This document shows, piece by piece, positions 1-8,044 of a DNA stretch of 64,000 nt. Below the pieces are notes generated by a model. The model was not told the DNA's origin. It made no database searches and saw only the letters and a program-made list of their open reading frames with translations. Position 1 is the first letter of the stretch; the number at the start of each line of letters is the position of its first letter. The stretch is taken from contig NZ_JAHTMW010000003.1 in NCBI RefSeq assembly GCF_026236535.1, positions 343,301-407,300 on the forward strand. The letters run 5' to 3'. The stretch comes from Streptomyces sp. SKN60. GTDB taxonomy: Bacteria; Actinomycetota; Actinomycetes; Streptomycetales; Streptomycetaceae. The position numbers and the translations under genes are program-made.

Positions 1-1017
1 GCGCGGTGGCCGCGCTGCGCCGAGCTGCCGCTGCTCGTCGCGGACTCCGCCGATCCGGCCGCGCTGCGCGAACTCGCCGGGTCCGCACGGGTGGTGGCCA
101 GCACCGTCGGGCCCTATGTCTGGTACGGCGAGGAGCTGGTCGCCGCCTGCGCGGAGGCCGGCACCGACTATCTGGACCTGACCGGCGAGGCCGAGTTCGT
201 GGACCGGATGTACGTGCGCTACGACGCCGTCGCCCGCGAGACCGGCGCCCGGCTCGTGCACGCCTGCGGCTTCGACTCGGTCCCGCACGACCTGGGCGTG
301 TACTTCACCGTGCGGCAGCTGCCGGAGGGCGTGCCGCTGCGGATCGACGGGTTCGTACGGGCCGGCGCGATCTTCTCCGGCGGCACCTTCGCCTCGGCGC
401 TCACCGCGTTCGGGCGCGGCCGGGAGATCCTCCGGGCCGCGCGCGAACGCCGCCTGTACGAGCCGCGGTTGGTGACCCGGCGGGCCCGGGCGCCGCTGGG
501 CCGGCCCCGCTTCAGCCGCGAGACCGGCACCTGGGCGCTGCCGCTGCCCACGATCGACCCGCAGGTGGTGGCGCGTTCGGCGCGCGGCCTGGAGCGTTAC
601 GGGCCGGACTTCCGCTACCGCCACTACGCCTCGGTGAAGACGCTGCCGATGGCGCTGGGCGGCTCGGCGGTGGTCGGCGCGGGCGTGCTCGCGGCCCAAC
701 TCCCCTTCGTACGCGACTGGCTGATGGACCGTTGGGAGCCGGGCCAGGGGCCGAGCGCGGAGCGGCGGGCGCGCAGCTGGTTCTCGGTGCGGTTCGTCGG
801 CGAGGTCGGCGGGCGGCGCGTCTTCACCGAGGTGTCGGGCGGCGATCCGGGCTACGACGAGACGGCGAAGATGCTGGCCGAGTCGGCGCTGTGCCTGGCG
901 CACGACACCCTGCCGAAGACCGCCGGGCAGGTGACGACGGCGGTCGCGATGGGCGACGCGCTGATCGAGCGGCTGCGGGCGGCAGGCCTGCGCTTCCGGG
1001 TGGCGCACTCGGGCTGA
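1..1017 (+). CDS. Saccharopine dehydrogenase-like / trans-acting enoyl reductase family protein (5' partial)
   Basis: The frame is open from base 1, so the N-terminal Rossmann nucleotide-binding part lies outside the window and about 338 residues remain. The visible part has the STVGPY stretch and a CGFDSVPHDLG block, both typical of the actinobacterial saccharopine-dehydrogenase-like family that includes the mycobacterial trans-acting enoyl reductase. Such proteins reduce enoyl intermediates in mycobacterial lipid synthesis; in Streptomyces the substrate is unknown. The gene ends with TGA at 1015-1017 and is convergent with the next gene, 21 bp away. The family is fairly secure; the substrate cannot be said. 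Confidence 0.8.
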   Translation, partial: ARWPRCAELPLLVADSADPAALRELAGSARVVASTVGPYVWYGEELVAACAEAGTDYLDLTGEAEFVDRMYVRYDAVARETGARLVHACGFDSVPHDLGVYFTVRQLPEGVPLRIDGFVRAGAIFSGGTFASALTAFGRGREILRAARERRLYEPRLVTRRARAPLGRPRFSRETGTWALPLPTIDPQVVARSARGLERYGPDFRYRHYASVKTLPMALGGSAVVGAGVLAAQLPFVRDWLMDRWEPGQGPSAERRARSWFSVRFVGEVGGRRVFTEVSGGDPGYDETAKMLAESALCLAHDTLPKTAGQVTTAVAMGDALIERLRAAGLRFRVAHSG

Positions 1018-1038
1018 CCGCGTCCTTTCCTGGGGCGG

Positions 1039-1461
1039 TCAGTGCCGGACGAGGCAGAAGGGATGGCCGGCCGGGTCGGCGTAGATGCGCCAGGCCCGGT
1101 CGTCGCCGTTCCCGTCCTCGCCGCCGTCGCCGTCCAGGCGCCAGGCGCCGAGCGCGAGGACCGCCTCGTGCGCGGCGTCGAGGTCGGCGACCCGGACGTC
1201 GATGTGGAACTGCTGCTCGGGCGCTCCCCATACCGGCGGCCGGTGGTCGGCCACGCCCTGGAAGGCCAGCACCGGGGTGCCGCCGGCGCCGTGCAGGGTG
1301 GCCCAGGCGTCGCCGACGGCCCACTGGGGGTCGGGGCGGTTGATCTCGCCTCCGAGCAACCGCTGGTAGAAGACGGCGAGTTCCATCACGTCGGGGCAGT
1401 CCAGGACGACGCACTGCAGGGTTCCGATGGGGGTGGGACGGGTCGTGCCGGGGGATGTCAT
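1039..1461 (-). CDS. VOC family (glyoxalase/bleomycin-resistance fold) protein
   Basis: A 140-residue protein with one VOC-type domain: an N-terminal beta strand (GTLQCVVLDCPD), the FYQRLLG helix, and the C-terminal DPAGHPFCLV ending that is classic for these proteins. A glycine/aspartate-rich loop (GDGGEDGNGDD) is inserted before the last strands. The frame stays open to 1572, but ATG at 1461 gives the normal family length and a normal N-terminus. VOC proteins bind metals or small molecules and include glyoxalases, dioxygenases and resistance proteins. The substrate is unknown. It is convergent with the upstream reductase and sits just after the endonuclease V gene on the same strand. Confidence 0.8.
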   Translation of the reverse strand: MTSPGTTRPTPIGTLQCVVLDCPDVMELAVFYQRLLGGEINRPDPQWAVGDAWATLHGAGGTPVLAFQGVADHRPPVWGAPEQQFHIDVRVADLDAAHEAVLALGAWRLDGDGGEDGNGDDRAWRIYADPAGHPFCLVRH

Positions 1462-1526
1462 GCCCACACTCTGCCGCCGCGGTGTCACGGCTCGATATCC
1501 GTACGGGTACTCAGTCGTCCCAAGCG

Positions 1527-2228
1527 TCACGGGGTGCTCGTGCTCAGGGCGTCCCGCAGCGCCCGGCGGCACAGCGCGTCGGCGTGCCGGGTGGTCTCGG
1601 GCAGCCGGAAGCGCGGGCTGAGGTGCAGGGTGAGCGCGCAGGCCCGGTCGAGCGAGACGCGGTGCCCGACGGAGACGAAGACCGGCTTGACGCCGGCGCG
1701 GGTGCGCAGGGCCCGTCCGACGGTCTCGCCGTCGGCGACGAGCGGGCTGAACTCGCCGCGGGCGGCGCCGGGTTGCTCGTACGTGAAGGTGAACGGGTTC
1801 TTGGCGACACCGATCGCCGGGCGGTCGGTGAGCACCCCGAGATGGCTGGCGAGTCCGAACCGGCGCGGGTGTGCGATCCCGTAGCCGTCGCAGACGAGCA
1901 GCCCGGGGTCGGCGGAGAGCCGCCCGAGCGCGGCGAGCACGGTCGGCACCTCCCGGAACGCCAGCAGCCCCGGCACATACGGGAACGACACCCGCCCCAC
2001 CGCCGTCGCCTCCTCCACCACCTCCAGGCTCCGCCCGTCGAGCACGACGGCCGCCGCGGCGACCAGGTCCCGCTCGTCGTCATACGCCACGTCCACCCCG
2101 GTGACGTTCCCCTCCCCGACCCCGGGCCCCTCCTCCCCGAGCACCAGCCGCCCCCGCAGCTCCTGCTGCACGGCGAGCGCCGCGTCCTCGTCGGCGGGCC
2201 ATCCCTCGGGAATCTCGATGATCGTCAC
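1527..2228 (-). CDS. nfi: Endonuclease V (deoxyinosine 3'-endonuclease)
   Basis: The protein has 233 residues, the usual family size. Endonuclease V nicks DNA (or RNA) one base 3' of inosine and takes part in repair of deaminated bases. Family motifs are clear: GVDVAY with the metal-binding Asp near residue 46, the FPYVPGLLAFRE block, then CDGYGIAHPRRFGLASHLG (the second acidic metal ligand and the inosine-recognition region) and IGVAKNPF. I chose GTG at 2228 because the translation from there begins with the family N-terminus; the ORF extends upstream to 2348 but that part overlaps the divergent YciI-like gene. The gene is separated by 54 bp from that gene. Confidence 0.93.
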   Translation of the reverse strand: MTIIEIPEGWPADEDAALAVQQELRGRLVLGEEGPGVGEGNVTGVDVAYDDERDLVAAAAVVLDGRSLEVVEEATAVGRVSFPYVPGLLAFREVPTVLAALGRLSADPGLLVCDGYGIAHPRRFGLASHLGVLTDRPAIGVAKNPFTFTYEQPGAARGEFSPLVADGETVGRALRTRAGVKPVFVSVGHRVSLDRACALTLHLSPRFRLPETTRHADALCRRALRDALSTSTP

Positions 2229-2282
2229 GGTCCACAACCCTATGCGGCCGTGGGGTTCGAGGGGGCCGGTAGCCTGGCGATC

Positions 2283-2582
2283 ATGTTCGTACTGGAGTTG
2301 AGTTACACCGCGCCCATCGAGCGGGTCGACGCGCTTCTGGGCGCGCATGTCGAGTGGCTGAACGCGCGGTATGCCGAGGGGGTGTTCCTGGCGTCCGGGC
2401 GGAAGGAGCCGCGGGACGGTGGGGTGATTCTGGCCGGTGGGGTCGGGCGGGCGGAGATCGAGGAGATCGTGGCGGGCGATCCGTTCGTCGTCGCCGGGGT
2501 GTGTGCGTACCGGATCGTGCAGTTCTACGCCACCAAGTCGGTGGACGGACTGGCGCCGTTCCGGGACGAGTTGCCCGCCTGA
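2283..2582 (+). CDS. YciI-like protein
   Basis: A 99-residue protein with the YciI ferredoxin-like fold: it begins MFVLELSYTAPIERVD, has the conserved H (AHVEWLNARY) and the FLASGRKEPRDGG segment, and ends with the DPFVVAGVCAYRIVQF strand pattern. YciI-type proteins are small dimers of mostly unknown function, often related to muconolactone isomerase or stand-alone regulatory domains. The start ATG at 2283 lies 7 nt after a TAGCCT -10-like box at 2270-2275, so the transcript is probably leaderless. It is convergent with the BNR-repeat gene, and a perfect palindrome terminator lies between them. Confidence 0.85.
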   Translation: MFVLELSYTAPIERVDALLGAHVEWLNARYAEGVFLASGRKEPRDGGVILAGGVGRAEIEEIVAGDPFVVAGVCAYRIVQFYATKSVDGLAPFRDELPA

Positions 2583-2614
2583 CCGTCCGGGGGCCGGGCC
2601 CGGCCCCCGGACGG
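2583..2614. terminator. Bidirectional terminator, perfect 32-bp palindrome
   Basis: The arms at 2583-2598 (ccgtccgggggccggg) and 2599-2614 are exact reverse complements with no spacer. The element starts at the base after the stop of the YciI-like gene and ends 5 bp before the stop of the convergent BNR gene. It should end transcription from both sides. Confidence 0.8.
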
Positions 2615-2619
2615 CTTCG

Positions 2620-3726
2620 CTAGCGGCGTTCCGCCCGGGCGATGCGGCCCTTCTCGCCGGCGGCCCAGCAGGCGCCGTCGGTGGTGCAGTCGACCGTGTC
2701 GTACGAGCCGGGGTCGACCGTGCGCCAGGTGCGGCCGCCGTCGGTGGTGAGGTCGGTGCCGGTGGGGCCGACGGCGAGCGCGGCGGACCCGCTGTGCGGG
2801 AGCCAGGCGACGCCGGAGCGGTAGGCGGGCGGCGGGGTGGTGGACGCGGTCCAGCTGCGGCCCGCGTCGCCGGTGACGGCGGCGGCCAGCGGCGAGGGCT
2901 GGTCCTTGCGGTAGTCGCCGCCGACCGCGATGCCGTGCCGCCGGTCGCGGAAGGCGAGCCCGAAGACGCCCTTGGCGCCCTCGCCCGCCGGGACGGTGGT
3001 CTCGGTGGCGGTCCAGGTCAGCCCGCGGTCCGCCGAGTGCAGCACGCGCCCGGCCGCGCCGCCGCCGGTCGCCAGCCACACGTCGCGCGGGCCGGCGGAC
3101 ACCAGGCACTGGCCGCTCGCCGCGAACCCGGCCTCGCCGGGCAGCGCCGCCGGCATGCCGTCGCTCGGCAGGACCTCCCAGGAACGGCCGCCGTCGCGGG
3201 TGGACAGGATGCGGTACTTGCCGTCGACCGGGTCGCTCATCGCGAGCCCGTGCCGCCGGTCGAAGAAGGTCATGCAGTCGTAGAAGGCGCGCGGGTCGGT
3301 GTTGCGGAAGGACTCCGTCCAGGTCGTCCCGCCGTCCTCGGTGCGGAAGACCCGGGACGCCTCGCCCTCGCCGATCGCGAGGACCACGGCCCGCCGCGCG
3401 TCGAAGGCCTCGACGTCGCGGAACTCCAGACCGGCCGCCTCGGGCGGAGAGACGTTCCGCCAGCTCGCTCCGCCGTCGGTGGTGCGCAGGACCGTGCCCT
3501 TGGACCCGGCGGCCCAGGCCACCGAGCGGCTGACCGCGGCAAGACCGCGGAAGCGGGCGTCGGTGCCGGTCCCGGTGAGCCGCCAGCCCGGCCACGCGCC
3601 GGTGGCGTGCCCGTCGGCCGCCCCCGCGGCCCCCGCCGCCTCGGCCGGCACCGTCAGGGCCGTCGCGAGCGCCGCCCCAGCCAGTCCCGCCGCCACCACT
3701 CGTCTCGTCTTCCCCATGGACGTCAT
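2620..3726 (-). CDS. Secreted BNR/YCF48-like beta-propeller protein
   Basis: A protein of 368 residues. The N-terminus is a Sec signal peptide: MGKTRRVV, a hydrophobic Ala/Leu run and a cleavage region near AEAAG. The rest is a repeated propeller pattern with sialidase/BNR-type Asp boxes such as TTDGGASW, TEDGGTTW, TRDGGRSW, SADRGLTW and TTDGGRTW, spaced about 45-60 residues. This matches the YCF48/BNR-like seven-bladed propellers that Streptomyces often annotates as oxidoreductases; no catalytic residues can be assigned. ATG at 3726 or 3717 both precede the signal peptide; upstream residues of the longer ORF are not signal-like. It probably acts outside the cell. Confidence 0.8.
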   Translation of the reverse strand: MTSMGKTRRVVAAGLAGAALATALTVPAEAAGAAGAADGHATGAWPGWRLTGTGTDARFRGLAAVSRSVAWAAGSKGTVLRTTDGGASWRNVSPPEAAGLEFRDVEAFDARRAVVLAIGEGEASRVFRTEDGGTTWTESFRNTDPRAFYDCMTFFDRRHGLAMSDPVDGKYRILSTRDGGRSWEVLPSDGMPAALPGEAGFAASGQCLVSAGPRDVWLATGGGAAGRVLHSADRGLTWTATETTVPAGEGAKGVFGLAFRDRRHGIAVGGDYRKDQPSPLAAAVTGDAGRSWTASTTPPPAYRSGVAWLPHSGSAALAVGPTGTDLTTDGGRTWRTVDPGSYDTVDCTTDGACWAAGEKGRIARAERR

Positions 3727-3832
3727 GGCGCCGGAAGCTAGCCCACGGCGAAGACCCCGTCCAGACCGCGTCGTCGGCCGGAGGCGTACGGCCGGAGTGC
3801 GCACCGGCCGCCGCCTTCCTAGGCTGGTGCGC

Positions 3833-4297
3833 ATGACGGACCGCGTGAACGACCCCGTCCCCGACGAGGCGCCGAAGCTCAAGGAGTACGACGGCGAGGG
3901 CATCACCGTCACTTTCGAGCCACGCCGCTGTCTGCACGCGGCCGAGTGCGTGCGCGGTCTCCCGGCCGTCTTCGACCTGCAGAAGCGCCCCTGGGTGCGG
4001 CCCGGCGAGGCGGCGCCCTCGGAGGTCGCCGAGGTGGTCCGCCGCTGCCCCTCGGGCGCGCTGCGCTACCACCTGGCGGACGGCACGACCGAACCGCCGG
4101 ACGACCCGACCACCGTCCGCCGGATGCCGGACGGACGCCTGCTGATCCGCGGTGACCTGCGGGTTCGCACCGGCAGCGGCGAGCGGCACGAGGTCCGGGC
4201 AGTGCTGTGCGGCTGCGGGGCCTCCGGGAACCAGCCGTACTGCGACCACTCGGGCCCCTGCGCGGGCGGCGACTTCGACCGGGCCGAGAACCGCTGA
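3833..4297 (+). CDS. Two-domain iron-sulfur protein: divergent 4Fe-4S (Fer4_19) plus CDGSH-type
   Basis: A 154-residue cytosolic protein. Residues about 20-80 form a divergent 4Fe-4S mono-cluster domain (FEPRRCLHAAECVRGLPAVF then VVRRCPSGAL), as in YjdI-type proteins. Residues about 95-150 form a CDGSH-type zinc-finger/2Fe-2S domain (LCGCGASGNQPYCDHSG). The histidine ligand is oddly placed: the canonical C-D-G-S/T-H is replaced by C-D-H-S-G. Proteins of this type are thought to move electrons or sense redox state. ATG at 3833 lies 7 nt after a TAGGCT box (3820-3825), so it is probably leaderless. It is divergent from the BNR gene. Confidence 0.85.
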   Translation: MTDRVNDPVPDEAPKLKEYDGEGITVTFEPRRCLHAAECVRGLPAVFDLQKRPWVRPGEAAPSEVAEVVRRCPSGALRYHLADGTTEPPDDPTTVRRMPDGRLLIRGDLRVRTGSGERHEVRAVLCGCGASGNQPYCDHSGPCAGGDFDRAENR

Positions 4298-4377
4298 GGC
4301 CACTGCCGAGGACCCCGAGGAGCCCCGACGGCGCCGCGCGCCCCGGCGGTGACACAGCTCACGTACCCCTCCGGTGC

Positions 4378-4399
4378 ACGATCCGGCCCCGTGGATCGT
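4378..4399. promoter_or_regulatory. Inverted repeat upstream of the SsgA-like gene
   Basis: The arms acgatcc (4378-4384) and ggatcgt (4393-4399) are exact reverse complements with an 8-nt spacer. It lies about 60 nt before the SsgA-like start, a position that fits an operator or a 5'-UTR hairpin. No regulator can be named. Confidence 0.35.
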
Positions 4400-4457
4400 C
4401 TCTCCTTGTGTCAGGCAGAGGCAGCGGATGCAAGGCACCGCGACAGGAGGCTGGCCC

Positions 4458-4874
4458 ATGTCCAAGGTCATCGAGCAGGCCGTGCAGGCCCGTCTGGTCG
4501 CGTCCGCACCCCGCACGGAGTCGGTCGCCGCCACCCTGCGCTACGACCGCGCGGACCCGTACGCCGTGAGCATGGCCTTCCCGCCGCCCGCGACCCTGGA
4601 GGGCGTCGAGGTGTCCTGGGCGTTCGCCCGCGAGCTGCTCGTGCAGGGCGTGGACGGGCCGGCCGGCGTCGGGGACGTACGGCTGCGGCCGTACGGCTAC
4701 GACCGCACGGTGGTCGAGTTCCACGCGCCCGAGGGCGTGGCCATGGTGCACATCCGCACCTCGGAGCTGCGCAGTTTCCTGGAGCGCTCGCAGCACGTGG
4801 TGCCGTCCGGCCGCGAGCACCAGTACGTGGACTGGGACCAGGACCTGGCGCAGCTCCTGGAGGAGCACCCCTAG
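4458..4874 (+). CDS. SsgA-like sporulation/cell-division regulator
   Basis: A 138-residue protein of the SsgA-like family, found only in morphologically complex actinomycetes. These proteins steer peptidoglycan synthesis and septum or spore-wall formation (SsgB recruits FtsZ). Family marks are LRYDRADPYAVSMAF, VSWAFARELLVQG, GVGDVRLRP, the ELRSFLERS helix and the acidic C-terminus. ATG at 4458 has an AGGAGG Shine-Dalgarno at 4445-4450. Its place near an ABC-F gene, a desaturase, a WhiB gene and the NHEJ pair recalls, from memory, the S. coelicolor ssgD neighbourhood, so it may be the ssgD orthologue; I do not assign the name because I could not align it. Confidence 0.88.
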   Translation: MSKVIEQAVQARLVASAPRTESVAATLRYDRADPYAVSMAFPPPATLEGVEVSWAFARELLVQGVDGPAGVGDVRLRPYGYDRTVVEFHAPEGVAMVHIRTSELRSFLERSQHVVPSGREHQYVDWDQDLAQLLEEHP

Positions 4875-4901
4875 ACGCTCGGCCACCCTCCGATAAATCG
4901 G

Positions 4902-4931
4902 TTGCCCTCCCCCGGACCCCGCCCGTAGCGT
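4902..4931 (+). promoter_or_regulatory. Predicted promoter of the ABC-F gene
   Basis: A TTGCCC -35-like box (4902-4907) and a TAGCGT -10-like box (4926-4931) are 18 bp apart. If real, the ABC-F mRNA starts about 245 nt before its start codon. The 308-bp gap 4875-5182 holds this promoter and the long leader, and no convincing gene. Confidence 0.35.
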
Positions 4932-5182
4932 CGTCCGCGTCGTTGTCGTCGCCAGATCGGAGCAGGCCGTTGAACGTCTGAGGTCCTGAGACACCGTGCC
5001 GCGCGTGCCGCCATGCCTGTTGCCTGCTGCCGCCGCGTGTGCCGTCGTCCGACCTCGGCGTACGAGCGCTCCTGCCGCTCCGGTCTCCGTTCCGGCCCGG
5101 ATCTCCTGGTCCCGACATCCCGCCGCGCCCCGGTGTCTCACGCGATGCCCCTTTTTCCACGCTTCGCATCCGGGAGGCCCTC

Positions 5183-6805
5183 TTGGCAACTCGCCCCGTC
5201 TTCATCACCTGTTCGTCCCTCTCCTTCTCCTGGCCCGACGGCACTCGGGTCCTCGACGACTTCCGCCTTGCCGTCGGCCCCGGCCGGACCGGTCTGGTCG
5301 GGCTCAACGGCGCGGGGAAGTCGACCCTGCTCAAGCTGCTCGCCGGCGAGCTGACCCCGTCATCCGGCACCGTCCGCACGGCCGGCGAGATCGGCTATCT
5401 CCCGCAGAACCTGGTCCTGGACACCGCGCTGCGGGTCGACCGGGCGCTCGGCATCGACGCGGCGCGGGCCGCCCTGCACGCGATCGAGTCGGGCGACACG
5501 GCCGAGGAGCACTTCGCGGCCGTCGGCGACGACTGGGACGTGGAGGAGCGCGCCCGGGCGGTGCTCGACCAGCTCGGCCTGGGCCACATCGACCTGGACC
5601 GCACGATCGGGGAGCTGTCCGGCGGCGAGTCCGTGCTGCTGCGGCTCGCCGCGCTGCTCCTCGCCCGGCCCGAGGTGCTGCTGCTCGACGAGCCGACCAA
5701 CAACCTGGACCGGTCCGCGCGGCGCCGGCTCTACGAGGCGGTGGACGCCTGGACGGGCGTCCTCGTCGTGGTGAGCCACGACCGCGAACTCCTCGAACGG
5801 GTCGACCAGATCGCCGACCTCCGGGACGGCGAGGTCACCTGGTACGGCGGCGCCTGGTCGGACTACCAGGCCGCGCTGGCCGCCGAACAGGAGGCGGCCG
5901 AGCGGATGGTGCGGGTCGCGGAGGCCGACGTACAGCGGCAGAAGCGCGAACTCTCCGACGCTCAGGCGAAGTTGGCTCGTCGCAGGCGCTATGCGCAGAA
6001 GAGCTTCGAGAACAAGGTGGTGCCGAAGATCGTCGCGAACAACCGCAGGAGCCAGGCCGAGGTGTCCGCGGGGAAGCACCGGGCGCTGCACGCCGAACGT
6101 CTCGACGCGGCGCGTTCGCGGCTCGACGCGGCGGTGGAGCTGGTGCGGGACGACGACGAGATCCGCGTCGAGCTGCCCCGTACCACCGTGCATCCGGGGC
6201 AGGACGTGCTGACCCTGCGCGATCTGGAACTGCCCTACGGGGCACGGGTCGACGGCGGGTTCGAGCTGCGGGGACCCGAGCGGGTGGCGCTGCTCGGCCG
6301 GAACGGGGCCGGGAAGACGACCCTGCTGCGGACGCTCGCGGGTGAACTCGCCCCAGTCTCGGGCGAGTTCGAGGTGCACGTGCCGCTGCGCTTCCTGCCG
6401 CAGCGACTCGACGTCCTGGACGACGGGCTGAGCGTGGTGCAGAACGTGGCGCGGTTCGCGCCGCGGGCCACGCCCAACGAGATCCGGGCGCGCCTCGCCC
6501 GGTTCCTGTTCCGGGGCGCTCGGGCGGACCGGCCGGCGGGGACGCTGTCGGGCGGTGAGCGCTTCCGCGCGACGCTGGCGGCGCTGCTGCTCGCCGAGCC
6601 CGCGCCGCGCCTGCTGCTCCTCGACGAGCCGACGAACAACCTGGACCTGGCCTCGGTCCGCAGTCTGACGTCCGCCCTCGAGGCGTACGAGGGCGCGCTG
6701 GTCGTCGTCAGTCACGACCTGCCGTTCCTCGAATCGCTGGGGATCACGCGGTGGCTGACCCTCGACGGCACCCTGCGGCCGACGACGGCCGACCGTCTGC
6801 TCTGA
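5183..6805 (+). CDS. ABC-F family ATPase (duplicated ATP-binding domains, no membrane part)
   Basis: A 540-residue protein with two ABC ATPase halves. The first has Walker A GLNGAGKST (about 40-48), signature LSGGE and Walker B LLLDEPTNNLD; the second has GRNGAGKTT (about 373-381), LSGGE and a second LLLDEPTNNLD. A charged linker of about 80 residues joins them. No membrane segment is present, as expected for ABC-F proteins, which bind the ribosomal E site and include translation factors and antibiotic-resistance proteins. I chose TTG at 5183 because a GGGAGG Shine-Dalgarno (5172-5177) sits just before it; the ORF upstream reads as low-complexity shadow. The long leader could hold an attenuator. 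Confidence 0.88.
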   Translation: MATRPVFITCSSLSFSWPDGTRVLDDFRLAVGPGRTGLVGLNGAGKSTLLKLLAGELTPSSGTVRTAGEIGYLPQNLVLDTALRVDRALGIDAARAALHAIESGDTAEEHFAAVGDDWDVEERARAVLDQLGLGHIDLDRTIGELSGGESVLLRLAALLLARPEVLLLDEPTNNLDRSARRRLYEAVDAWTGVLVVVSHDRELLERVDQIADLRDGEVTWYGGAWSDYQAALAAEQEAAERMVRVAEADVQRQKRELSDAQAKLARRRRYAQKSFENKVVPKIVANNRRSQAEVSAGKHRALHAERLDAARSRLDAAVELVRDDDEIRVELPRTTVHPGQDVLTLRDLELPYGARVDGGFELRGPERVALLGRNGAGKTTLLRTLAGELAPVSGEFEVHVPLRFLPQRLDVLDDGLSVVQNVARFAPRATPNEIRARLARFLFRGARADRPAGTLSGGERFRATLAALLLAEPAPRLLLLDEPTNNLDLASVRSLTSALEAYEGALVVVSHDLPFLESLGITRWLTLDGTLRPTTADRLL

Positions 6806-6916
6806 GTAGCCGCCCGACCACGGGGGACCCGGCGAACAAACGCGTGACCTGGGTCTCTTCCGTGGTACGGGACCTGGGGGCATAGCGGAACGTAACCGGA
6901 CATCGCCGAGACGGGC

Positions 6917-6976
6917 TTGGCCGACGCCTTACGGGGCCTTAACCTACGGTCTCGTAACCTACGAAGCCGTAGGTAG
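6917..6976 (+). promoter_or_regulatory. Desaturase promoter with operator-like repeats
   Basis: TTGGCC (6917-6922) and TAACCT (6940-6945) form a -35/-10-like pair with a 17-bp spacer. The nonamer taacctacg occurs twice, at 6940-6948 and 6955-6963. The second copy is part of an 18-bp inverted repeat with arms acctacg (6957-6963) and cgtaggt (6968-6974). The repeats overlap the -10 region, as expected of a TetR-type repressor site for fatty-acid desaturation. The regulator is not encoded next door. Confidence 0.5.
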
Positions 6977-7009
6977 TTCGAATGCCCTTCTCCGTCCCCA
7001 GGAGTCCCC

Positions 7010-7984
7010 GTGACGCTCACCTCTCCCCACCTCGGTACTTCTTCAGGGTGGACCGACGCACGGCTCCTGTACGCTCTCGAAGAGGCCGTGGAGAAGGAGA
7101 TCAACCGGCATCTGAAGGTCTACAAGGACTGGATGCCGCACGAGTACGTCCCGTGGTCGGACGGCCGGAACTTCCCGGGCCTCTTCGAGGACGGCGAGGC
7201 CTGGGACCGCTCGCAGTCGAAGCTCTCCGACGTCGGCCGGATCGCCCTCGTGGTGAACCTGCTGACCGAGGACAACCTGCCGAGCTACCACCACGAGATC
7301 GCCACCCTCTTCGGCCGCGACGGCGCCTGGGGCACCTGGGTGCACCGCTGGACCGCGGAGGAGGGCCGGCACAGCATCGTGATGCGCGACTACCTGCTGG
7401 CCTCGCGGGCCGTCGACCCGGACGAGCTTGAACGTTTCCGCATGGCGCACATGAGCGAGGGATTCGAGTCCGACAACCGGCACTCGATGCTGCACTCGAT
7501 CGCGTACGTGTCCTTCCAGGAGCTCGCCACCCGCATCTCGCACCGCAACGCCGGCCACCACTCCGGCGACCCGGTCTGCGAGCGGATGCTCGCCCGCATC
7601 GCGCTGGACGAGAATCTGCACATGATCTTCTACCGCAACCTGCTGGGCGCGGCCTTCGAGCTCGCCCCCGACCTGACCATGCAGGCGGTACGGGACGTGG
7701 TCGTCGGCTTCCGCATGCCCGGCCACGGGATGCCCGGCTTCGAGCGCGCGGCGGCCCAGATGGCCATCGGCGGCATCTACAACCTGCGCATCCACCACGA
7801 CGACGTGCTGCAGCCGGTGCTCCGCTTCCTCAAGGTGCTCGACATCGACGGGCTCGGCCCGGACGGTCTGCGCGCCCAGGAGGAGCTCGGTCTGTACATG
7901 AACGGCCTGGACGCCGAGGCCCGCAAGTTCGACGAGCGGCTCGCGGCGCGCAAGGCCCGGATGGAAGCCCGCGCGGCCGGCTGA
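7010..7984 (+). CDS. Acyl-ACP desaturase (soluble diiron, DesA type)
   Basis: A 324-residue protein of the soluble stearoyl-ACP-desaturase family, which inserts a cis double bond into acyl chains carried by ACP, using O2 and reduced ferredoxin. Diiron ligands are visible: EDNLPSYHHE (Glu and ExxH), TAEEGRHS (Glu-Glu-x-x-His) and DENLHMIF. Length and the MPHEYVPWSDGRNF block match actinobacterial members. GTG at 7010 is the natural start, just after a CAGGAG-like Shine-Dalgarno. The stop codon lies inside a 17-bp tandem duplication (7973-8006). It is convergent with the WhiB gene and is probably under repressor control through the palindromes upstream. Confidence 0.92.
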   Translation: MTLTSPHLGTSSGWTDARLLYALEEAVEKEINRHLKVYKDWMPHEYVPWSDGRNFPGLFEDGEAWDRSQSKLSDVGRIALVVNLLTEDNLPSYHHEIATLFGRDGAWGTWVHRWTAEEGRHSIVMRDYLLASRAVDPDELERFRMAHMSEGFESDNRHSMLHSIAYVSFQELATRISHRNAGHHSGDPVCERMLARIALDENLHMIFYRNLLGAAFELAPDLTMQAVRDVVVGFRMPGHGMPGFERAAAQMAIGGIYNLRIHHDDVLQPVLRFLKVLDIDGLGPDGLRAQEELGLYMNGLDAEARKFDERLAARKARMEARAAG

Positions 7985-8006
7985 GCCCCGCGGCCGGCTG
8001 AGCCCC
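7973..8006. repeat. 17-bp perfect tandem duplication over the desaturase stop codon
   Basis: The 17-mer gcggccggctgagcccc occurs at 7973-7989 and again at 7990-8006. The first copy includes the TGA stop of the desaturase, so the second copy is a non-coding spare. Confidence 0.85.
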
Positions 8007-8044
8007 CGTGGCCGGGGGCTGACTCCCCGCGCGGGATCAGCCCC
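8001..8044. terminator. Terminator between desaturase and WhiB gene
   Basis: Two overlapping hairpins are possible: agccccc/gggggct (8001-8007 with 8014-8020), and ggggctga/tcagcccc (8015-8022 with 8037-8044) enclosing a further tccc/ggga stem. The second reaches into the stop codon of the WhiB gene. This arrangement fits a bidirectional terminator for the convergent pair. Confidence 0.6.
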
